Both the position numbers and the translations under genes were made by a program. From the NCBI GenBank assembly GCA_019918135.1, contig WBZZ01001384.1:47501-111500 (forward strand): DNA of 64,000 bases, in the 5' to 3' direction. The notes under the pieces are model-generated. The model did not search any database. It was given only the letters and a program-made list of their open reading frames with translations, and had not been told where the DNA came from. This document shows, in pieces, positions 56,801-64,000 of the stretch. How positions within the stretch are numbered: position 1 is the stretch's first letter; each line of letters starts with the position of its first letter. This DNA comes from Paulinella micropora. Lineage: Eukaryota; Cercozoa; Imbricatea; Euglyphida; Paulinellidae.

Positions 56801-57960
56801 AATAAGCAAAGGACAAAGGTGAGAGGGGCGACGAAAGTGAGAGGGGCGGCGAAAGTGAGAGGGAGGGGGAGGACGTCTTCCTCACGACGGCCCAGCCAAA
56901 AATGTGGGATTTTCTTTTTGCGCAATTAGCTTTTGGCGCCAAATTGGCGCTTACGGCTGTTTCCCCGGGAAAGCTAAGACGTACTGCCTTTTTCAACCGT
57001 ATCACACACCCTACCTCCGGACGGCACAATTGGGCGCCAAATTTAGCAGGGGCCGTTCCGGAGGCTAGCGGAGAGATCGGACGTTTTCCCGCGGGGAGAA
57101 ACGGTACGCTTTTTACCCACACGAAAATGTTTTTCGGCCCTCTCACCTTCCCTAGAGGCAGGGAGGTGCAGAGCAAAGGGGAGCGGGGCGACAAAGCTGA
57201 GAGGGGCGACAAAGGTGAGAGGGGCGACGAAAGTGAGAGGGGCGACGAAAGTGAGAGGGGCGACGAAAGTGAGAGGGGCGACGAAAGTGTGAGGGGCGAC
57301 GAGAGTGAGAGGGAGGGGGAGGACGTCTTCCTCACGGCGGCCCAGCCAAAGCTTCTGTGTGGGATTTTTTTTTGCGCAATTAGCTTTTGGCGCCGAATTG
57401 GCGCTTACGGCTGTTTCCCCGGGAAAGCTAAGACGTACTGCCCGGCTGGACCCTGGCGGGCGCACCCTACCTCCGGACGGCACAATTTGGCGCCAAATTT
57501 AGCAGGGGCCGTTCCGGAGGCTAGCGGAGAGATCGGACGTTTTCCCGCGGGGAGAAACGGTACGCTTTTTACCCACACGAAAATGTTTTTCGGCCCTCTC
57601 ACCTTCCCTAGAGGCAGGGAGGTGCAGAGCAAAGGGGAGCGGGGCGACAAAGCTGAGAGGGGCGACGAAAGTGAGAGGGGCGACGAGAGTGAGAGGGAGG
57701 GGGAGGACGTCTTCCTCACGGCGGCCCAGCCAAAGCGTCTGTGTGGGATTTTTTTTTGCGCAATTAGCTTTTGGCGCCGAATTGGCGCTTACGGCTGTTT
57801 CCCCGGGAAAGCTAAGACGTACTGCCCGGCTGGACCCTGGCGGGCGCACCCTACCTCCGGACGGCACAATTTGGCGCCAAATGAACCTGGGGCCGTTCCG
57901 GAGGCTCAAGGAGCAGGGGGAGGGGGAGGGGAAGGGCGCAGAAGCTGCAAAAGAAATAAA
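56800..57960 (+). repeat. 384-bp tandem macro-repeat with E2F-like palindromes and GER/GDK minisatellite
   Basis: Three units (the last partial) restarting at GGAGGACGTCTTCCTCACG near 56870, 57317 and 57703. Within each are TTTGGCGCCAAA-type palindromes (56932, 57030 variant, 57385 variant, 57486, 57770 variant, 57870), TTTTCCCGCGGGGA (57084, 57540) and an 18-bp minisatellite reading GERGDK/ESERGD. A plus-strand frame of 369 codons stays open across all units because unit length is a multiple of three. The same frame is open in the copies at 17.9-18.5 kb. Confidence 0.85.
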
Positions 57961-60395
57961 TACATGCAACGCCTCCACAGGTCGGCCTCCCCTCTGTTCA
58001 TATTTTTCTGACCCTGCGCACAGTGGCCGAGCTATGGCACGGACAGGACGCCGTCGGGGCCGGCCGGGGCTCTTGTCCTCCTAGCACATTGACCACCGCC
58101 AATCCATCCATTCGCGCAGGGTCGTGCTGGAGCACGGTCCTCCGCTCCTAGTTTTCAGTGCTCAAATGTAGGACCGTCGAGTGGGCCGGATGCTGCGGCA
58201 GCCTGAGGAGGGTGCCGTTGCAAGTGTCAAGTGTAAGACTTTGTCGAGTTTTAATCCAGCGTAGACTTTTCTTGCACTTTCTTGGCGTGATTTTTCTTGT
58301 ATACCGGCAAAGCGCGCCCCTACCCTCTCCTGCCTGCCTCTTCTTCTCTCCCCTCCACTCCATCCCCCCCTCTGTATCGCGAAATCCTTTCTGCCACCCT
58401 CCCCTGAGCCCAGGGGGCTCAAGGACCAAGGGAGGGGAAGGGGCGCGCTAAGAATGGCGCAGAAGCTACAAACAAAATAAATACATGCAACGCCTCCACT
58501 AATTTTCCCCGGCCCCTTCTCCTCTTAGTTTTCAGTGCCAAGATTACAACTTTGTCACGGATTTTTTTTCGCGTGATTTTGTACACAGGCGAAGCGTGCC
58601 CCTGCCCTCCCGATTCTCAGACAGTGAGGGGGGGGGGAAGCACATCCCACCCCCTTCTTCCTCCCCCCCTTTCTCTTCCTCCTCCCTTCCCCCGTCTGTT
58701 CCCTTTGTTGTCGGGCAAAAAAAATTCCACAGATCTTTTCATATTTGTCTGACCTTGCGCACGGTGGCTGAGCTATGGCACGGACAGGACGCCGTCGGGG
58801 GGTAAGTGTGGGGCTTTTTTCCTCCTAGCACATTGACCACCGCGCCATCCATTCGCCGCAGGGTCGTGCTGGAGTACGGTGCGCAAGATCTGTGGAAATA
58901 TCTGCGGAAATATGAAAAGTGGAAAAAAATTCGGAACGCGTTTGCACGCGCAAACAAGGGACGAGGGGAGGGGGGGGGGATAGCAGGGGACAAAGGGAAG
59001 AGGAGGGAATGAGGGGGGGGGGGGGGAGAGAGGAGTATTTCCCCTTCATGCCCTTTGTCTTCTCCTTTCCTCTTCCTCCCCCCCTTCTTTCCCCCGTCTG
59101 TTTCGTTTGTTGTAGGACCAAAAAAAATTGTTTTTCCTCTTTTCATCCGCCACAGAATCGTACCGGAAGCACAGTGCTCCGCTCCTAGTTTTCAGTGCCC
59201 CAAGTGTAAGACCGTCGAGCTTTAATTCAGCGTATTCTTTTTCGCACTCTCTTGGCGCGCGAGCAGAGAACAGCCGGTTCCGGCTAGGGTTCTAACATAA
59301 GCTACCGCAGCAACATGACGTGGGCCGGATGCCGCGGCAGCCTGAGGGTGCCGTTGCAAGTGTCAAGTGTAATGCCTTGTCGAGTTTTAATTCAGCGTGG
59401 ACTTTTCTTGCACTTTCTTGGCGCCTACTCCCCCTGTCCCTTCCCTTTCCCTCTCCCTCTCTTAGTTCTCAATGCCAAGATTAAAACTTTGTCAGGGATT
59501 TTTTTATTTTTTTGTACACCGGCGAAGCGCCCCTGCCCTCCCCCTTTCCGCTCCCGCCGAGCTTTAATTCAGCGCATTCTTTTTCGCACTCCCTTGACGC
59601 TCCTACCCCTCCCCTTTCCCTGCTCCTTGAGCCCCCCCCCCCCCATTGGTGGGCTCCAAAAAAAAGTTTACTTATTGTTGCCCCTCCGCTCCTAGTTTTC
59701 AGTGCCAAGACTACAACTCTGTCATGGATTTTTGTAATTTTTTTGTACACCGGCGAAGCGCGCCCCCTTCTTCCTCCCTTCCACTTTTTCTACCCCCGTC
59801 TGTTCTCTTTGTGGTCAGGCAAAAAATCTCAGCAGATCTTTCATATTTTTCTGACCTTGCGCACGGTGGCTGAGCCATGGCGCGGACAGGACGCCGTCGG
59901 GGGTAGTGAGGCCCTTGTCCTCCTGGCACATTGACCACGGAGCAGTACCATCCGCCGCAGGTTCGTGCTGGAGCGCAGTGCTCCGCTTCTAGTTTCCAGT
60001 GCCCAAGTGTAAGGCCGTCGAGCTTTCAGCGTTAAATTCTCTCTATCTCCTAATTCTCAGTGTCAATATATAAGACCTTGTCGAGTTTTAATTCGGCGTG
60101 GACTTCAGGACACCCTGCGCGCATGCCACCAAGCCGGTGACAACGAGGTCAGCATGTAAAGAGTCTGGCCTGGGGCAGGTCAGCGTGACTTTTCAAGGAT
60201 GTCGGAATTTAAGTTCCTTTAGTGTGCCGGCCGCGGAGGATCTCGAAACAAACATAGAATTTAAAAGACCGGTGGCCAGAAAATCCTAGGTTCGAGAGAG
60301 GGAAGGGGCAGGGGTGTCGCGACGTCTTTGTGCTCACTGTTCTTCCTGTTGTTTGAATAGGGCCGTATCACTCCCCTGTAGAACAACAAAATTTA
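57961..60395 (+). repeat. R1 dispersed repeat array
   Basis: Copies of the R1 core near 58023, 58765 and 59867, with further partial units (TTTTAATTCAGCGTGGACTT near 59385, GTCGAGCTTTAATTCAGCG near 59220). ACAAAATAAATACATGCAAC lies near 58475. Near 59265-59420 is the segment inverted at 43920-44040. At about 60170-60285 the plus strand reads VTFQGCRNLSSFSVPAAEDL, a short LRR-like remnant matching part of the gene at 60399 in style. No whole gene is called. Confidence 0.8.
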
Positions 60396-60398
60396 GCG

Positions 60399-61301
60399 TC
60401 AAATAAACGGGCCGCTTCGGTATTTTTTTGCGGAGTTTTTAACGGTCTTTTTCCGCGCAAAAAAACCGCGCGCCATTTTTTTTTGCGCAAATGACAAGTT
60501 TTTCATAGTACCACCCTTCCCCCCTTCGGGGGGAAGAGGGAGCGGGAAGAGAAGGGGGAGGGGGAGAGAAGGGGAGCGAGAAGGGGAACGGGAGGGGGAG
60601 AGAGAACGGGCGCCCCTCTCTCCCCCCTTCTCTTTTCCCTTCTCTTCCCCTTTAAACAAACAAAAAAGGGGGGGGGGGGTGAGGGGGGGGGGCTTAGCGG
60701 AGGCGTTGCATGTAGACCCCGGGGGCCACACAACTCTTGTCAGTTGTGCGCACTCGCGGAAGGTCAGGTCTAAAGTGTTGCATTGTGAACTAAACCGAAA
60801 CAGACTGAGCCCTTTGCAATCCCAACAACACATCTCGATGCTGGAGCACACCAAATCCTGCGGGAGACATATTTTAGCGAGATTCGGACAGTCGGTGAAT
60901 TTAAGGGTAAATTTGTCGACTTTCCTGACGACTTGTTTGACATCGTCGGAGCTAATTTTGAAGGGGCTGGATATTTTAAAATCGGTAAGCTCGGGCAAAG
61001 TCGAAAATTCCAGCTTCAGTTTTGTACAGCTCCGTTCTGCCGTCAAAACAAACTTCTTAAGTTTTGCACAGTCGGCCAGCAAGAGGATATTGTAGCTCTC
61101 CAACTTGAGCTCAGTCGTAAAGCCGGAGACGCTTGCACCATAAGTAACTCTATTGAGTAGCTCTCTATAGCTCCCAAGTTCGAACTTGTCCCGGGCATCG
61201 TCCAAACTTTCTCCGGGGAACAAGCAATAGCGGTAGAGGAGGTACCCCGCTATCAAAGCTTTCGCTCGCTCGTTACCAAACACGACTTTAATAATCAGCA
61301 T
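60399..61301 (-). CDS. LRR-like protein with repeat-derived C-terminus
   Basis: Start probably MLIIKVVFGNERAKALIAGY at 61301; a longer ATG at 61349 overlaps the neighbouring LRR gene. About 190 residues are ordered: LLYRYCLFPGESLDDARDKF, ELKLESYNILLLADCAKLKK, KLEFSTLPELTDFKISS, KFTLKFTDCPNLAKICLPQD and LDLTFRECAQLTRVVWPPG, repeated about every 23-28 residues, like irregular LRRs. After that the frame runs into an R1/poly-C region (GEEKGKEKGGERGARSLSPS), so the natural C-terminus is probably lost. The function is unknown; by analogy it is a protein-binding arc. Confidence 0.5.
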   Translation of the reverse strand: MLIIKVVFGNERAKALIAGYLLYRYCLFPGESLDDARDKFELGSYRELLNRVTYGASVSGFTTELKLESYNILLLADCAKLKKFVLTAERSCTKLKLEFSTLPELTDFKISSPFKISSDDVKQVVRKVDKFTLKFTDCPNLAKICLPQDLVCSSIEMCCWDCKGLSLFRFSSQCNTLDLTFRECAQLTRVVWPPGSTCNASAKPPPLTPPPLFCLFKGEEKGKEKGGERGARSLSPSRSPSRSPSLPLPLLFPLPLPPEGGKGGTMKNLSFAQKKMARGFFARKKTVKNSAKKYRSGPFI

Positions 61302-61315
61302 AATAAAAAAAAGCT

Positions 61316-62477
61316 CTAATTGCCTCGCGCGCCTAGAATCCCCTTGCATTGCGTGAGGTTCATTTCCTGTAGCCCCGTTACTTTGGACAAGGTCGCCAGT
61401 GAATCTTTAGTAAGCTCCGGACAATACGAAAGATCGATTTTTTGGAGGCTGGGTAGCCGCGTGACCAAGGCCTGCAGACCCTCGTCGGTGAGCGCATGAC
61501 ACCTGGAGAGATTCAAGGTGGTCAGGCTAGTAGGTAGCTTCTGCTTCTTGGGCCATCGCGACGTTTTTTCGCCCGTAAGCAAAGAGCAACGCGACAGATC
61601 AAGCTCCTCCAACTTTGGCAGGCAGTTTTGCGCCGACAGGTGGCCAGATCGCTTCTGTAAGCTTGAAGCAGCCCGACAGACTCAGGCGCCGCAGCCGAGG
61701 CAGCTGTGACAATAACGCCGCAACTCCGGCGTCTGTGATCTTGGAACAACATGTCAGGTCCAGCAGTGCGAGCTTGGGGAAATTCTGCTCAGCTAGGCGG
61801 GCCAGCACGCAATCCTCAATCCAGGGGCAATAAGACAGATCTAGTTCTTGGAGCCGTGGATGGCCCGTTTGTGCAAAAAGGACCATAGCCTGGCTTTCTA
61901 GACCAAAGCAACGCTGAAGTACTAAGCGTTCGAGTTGGGGAAGATCGCCGAGCAGACTAATCAAACCCCCGCCTGTGATGATGGGGCAAGAGGAGCAGTC
62001 TAGCGTTTGGAGTTGAGGCGCCAGGCGGCCCACGTGCAAAAGGCCCTTGTTTGTGACCTTGGCGCAGCCCGCCAAGACCAGTCGCTGAAGCCGCGGGAAG
62101 CTTTCCAACAGAGCAGCCAGCATGTCGTCTGTGAGCTGAGAGGAGCCTGATAAATCCAGCTCCTCGACGCGAAGAACTGATATAAAGGCCGAAAAGGCAG
62201 ACAGGTCCGGGAGAGCTAACGACTTGCGCAGCAGAACCCTGCGGATAGGCACTCCGACCTGTGACCACGCAGGACCGTATTCCAGGAGCAACTGCCGATC
62301 CACCGCTTTGCCAAGATCAAGCTCAGACAGGTCGCCGCTTCGGCTGTGGTATTCCATGAAGTCCTCCATCGTGGTGGCGCCTGCTAGCACGCCAGCAGCC
62401 GAAAAAGGCTGAGAGGGGGCCGCCGGGGCAGGGACACGGGCTTTCTTGAGCTTACCAGCTCGCTGCCTTTTGGGCAT
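61316..62477 (-). CDS. AMN1/F-box-LRR-type leucine-rich-repeat protein
   Basis: Start at the ATG at 62477 (MPKRQRAGKLKK, basic head). About 12 cysteine-containing LRRs follow: VEELDLSGSSQLTDDMLAAL, LQRLVLAGCAKVTNKGL, LQTLDCSSCPIITGGGL, LERLVLQRCFGLESQAM, LQELDLSYCPWIEDCVL, LALLDLTCCSKITDAGVAAL, LRRLSLSGCFKLTEA, LTTLNLSRCHALTDEGLQAL and LQKIDLSYCPELTKDSL. These are typical of SCF substrate receptors (FBXL/AMN1). One frame change lies near the two-thirds point, where both sides keep LRR pattern. There is no F-box at its N-terminus; an F-box fragment lies divergently at 62640. Confidence 0.75.
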
Positions 62478-62639
62478 TGGCTAAAAATTGCGGATTGTGA
62501 CCAAAGCAACGACGTTTCCAAGCCCTGCCGGGCTTGTTCAAGCGGGGGGGGTGCCCCTCCCCCGCATGCCGACCCGCCAGGGTGGTGGAGGGGGGGGGGG
62601 GCACCCCCCCCTGTCCAAACCTGACCTTTGTGACATCTT

Positions 62640-62990
62640 CCACCGCTGTATTATCCCGTTTTTTGTTTTTTCCTTTGTTTGTACTGCCGGAGGAACTGCT
62701 GCGACATCTGTCCTCGTGGTCTCAGCCGTCCGTGGCCGTGCTGGGCACGACCTGTCGCAGCCTGAGCAAATGTCTTCTCCCGTTGGCGACCGAAACAGTA
62801 TCACGAAAATGAGGTTGATTATGATCTGGGTGGCTGCCTGAACCTCCGCGCCGAAATCGAGGCCATGCTGAAGCGTATAATCTCGAAGCAAATGCTCAAC
62901 TTGTTAGGAGATGCCTACATGAAGCATGACACTTACGACAGTGGATCTATTTTCTGGATGGGCCTGCTCGAGAAAGGTGTGCAGGACCGT
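62640..62990 (+). pseudogene. F-box fragment
   Basis: The plus strand reads VLPEELLRHLSSWSQPSVAV then LGTTCRSLSKCLLPLATE, an F-box with LPEEL start and conserved CRSL. It then ends. In another frame the sequence continues VDYDLGGCLNLRAEIEAMLK and DTYDSGSIFWMGLLEKGVQD, which looks like the rest of the same gene, before R1 sequence begins at about 62990. It is a host-type gene fragment, either broken or with an unseen intron. It is divergent from the LRR gene. Confidence 0.5.
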
Positions 62991-64000
62991 CGAGCTTTAA
63001 TTCAGCGTAAATTCTCTCCATCTCCTAATTCTCAGTGTCAAGTGTAAGACTTTGTCGAGTTTTAATTCAGCGTGGGCTTTTCTTGCACTTTCTTGGCGCC
63101 CCAGTCACCCTGTCCTTTCCCTTTCCCTCTTTCTCTCTTGGTTCTTAGTGCCAAGATTAAGACTTTGTCAGGGATTTGTTAATTTTTTTTTGTACATTTC
63201 CTAGCGCGCCCCTGCCCTCCCTTCTCCCGCTCCCGCCCCCTTTTCATATTTTTCTGACCTTGCGCACGGTGGCGGAGCCATGGCACGGACAGGATGCCGT
63301 CGGGCCGGCCGGGCCTTTGTCTTCCTAGCACATTGACCACCGCCCATTCATTCGCCGCAGGGTCGTGCCGGAGCACGGTGCCCTGCTCCTGGTTGTCAGT
63401 GCCCCAATGTAAGACCGTCGGGCTTTAATTCAGCGCATTCTTTTTCGCACTCTCTTGGCGCCCCTACTCCCCCCCTTCCCTCCCGCTCCCGATTTCCCCT
63501 TTCCCTGCTCCTTGAACCCCCCGGGCTCAGGGGGCTCAGAGGGAGGGAAGAAAGAAAGGGGGAGGGGGGGGGGGGCGCCCCCCCCCCCCCATCGGTGGGC
63601 GCCGAAAAAAAGTTTACTTATTTTTGCCCCCCCGCTCTGAGGAGGGAGGGGGGTGTGCCGCGTGCTGCCCTTTCTCTCTCCCAGCTGTCTGCCGGTCTCA
63701 GGGGGGTTTGCCTTCCTAGATTTCAATCCAATCCGATTTTTTTTGGGATGCGTTTGCACGCGCAAACAAGGGACGAGGGGAGGGAGGGGGAGGAGAAAGA
63801 GGAAGGGGGAAGAAGGGGGAGGGGAGTGATCCCCCCTCCCTACCCTCTGTTCCTGTCGTCCCCCCCCCTTTCATTCTTCCCCGTTTGTTTCTTTGGTTGT
63901 CGGGCAAAAACAAATTCCGCAGATCTTTTCATATTTTTCATATTTTTCTGACCTTGCGCAAGGTGGCCGAGTCATGGCACGGACAGGACGCCGTCGGGGT
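62990..64000 (+). repeat. R1 dispersed repeat array to window end
   Basis: R1 units with TTTTAATTCAGCGTGGGCTT (63062), GTGGCGGAGCCATGGCACGG (63269), TTCGCCGCAGGGTCGTGCC, and the core again near 63964 at the window end. At about 63600-63740 (minus strand) lies a copy of the 3-prime end of the gene at 55336. A GC palindrome (CCCCCCGGGCTCAGGGGGCT) is near 63515. Confidence 0.8.

Noticed and set aside
56902-58011. 369-codon frame as a confirmed collagen-like protein
   Set aside because: It coincides with tandem repeat units and has no recognisable start or domain; kept only as an observation.
55790-64000. Functional tRNA genes within R1 (GTGGCCGAGYCATGGCAC)
   Set aside because: Only an A-box-like phrase is present; no cloverleaf, anticodon arm or proper B box can be folded by eye.

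Overview
The window is GC-rich, gene-dense DNA carrying two AT-rich islands (about 6.0-14.98 kb and 33.24-43.73 kb). The genes, which include F-box/LRR, RING, RRM, alpha/beta hydrolase, BspA-like and histone-fold proteins, look eukaryotic. One gene (50390-51211) can be read as three exons joined by two short GT-AG introns. The GC-rich genes are packed tightly, with only about 115 bases between the divergent start codons at 20124 and 20241. A fibre-like protein with a discoidin domain sits at the left edge and a histone H3-like protein near 54 kb. This fits either a compact protist (perhaps algal) nuclear genome or a large nucleocytoplasmic DNA virus, free or integrated. The sequence alone does not decide between them.

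Layout: 1-1764 holds a broken discoidin/fibre-like gene running off the left edge and a small Cys protein. 1850-6001 is a repeat field: palindromic 126-bp and 182-bp units, a duplicated 0.6-kb segment and a tetranucleotide microsatellite. 6003-14977 is the left part of a Polinton-like virus fossil (integrase, DNA adenine methylase, S74-chaperone fibre, packaging ATPase). 14978-33235 is a GC-rich block with a membrane hydrolase, a polytopic membrane protein, a RING protein, F-box and LRR genes, two adjacent tyrosine-recombinase-like genes, an RRM protein and a BspA-like protein. 33236-43728 is a second AT-rich island with the complementary Polinton genes (protease, penton, major capsid protein, protein-primed DNA polymerase B).

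43729-54218 returns to GC-rich genes: a large unknown protein, a tandem pair of membrane glycoprotein-like genes, a second RING paralogue, the spliced gene, a small Cys-rich protein, a proline-rich protein and the divergent histone H3. 54220-64000 is dominated by a dispersed GC-rich repeat (called R1 here) and a 384-bp tandem repeat rich in E2F-like palindromes. It also holds a coiled-coil gene and an F-box/LRR cluster.

The two AT-rich islands share composition and a structured intergenic repeat. Their gene sets do not overlap and together make one full Polinton complement, so they look like one element separated by about 18 kb of GC-rich DNA. The fossil is degraded (roughly fifteen to twenty breaks overall), although several of its genes still look whole.
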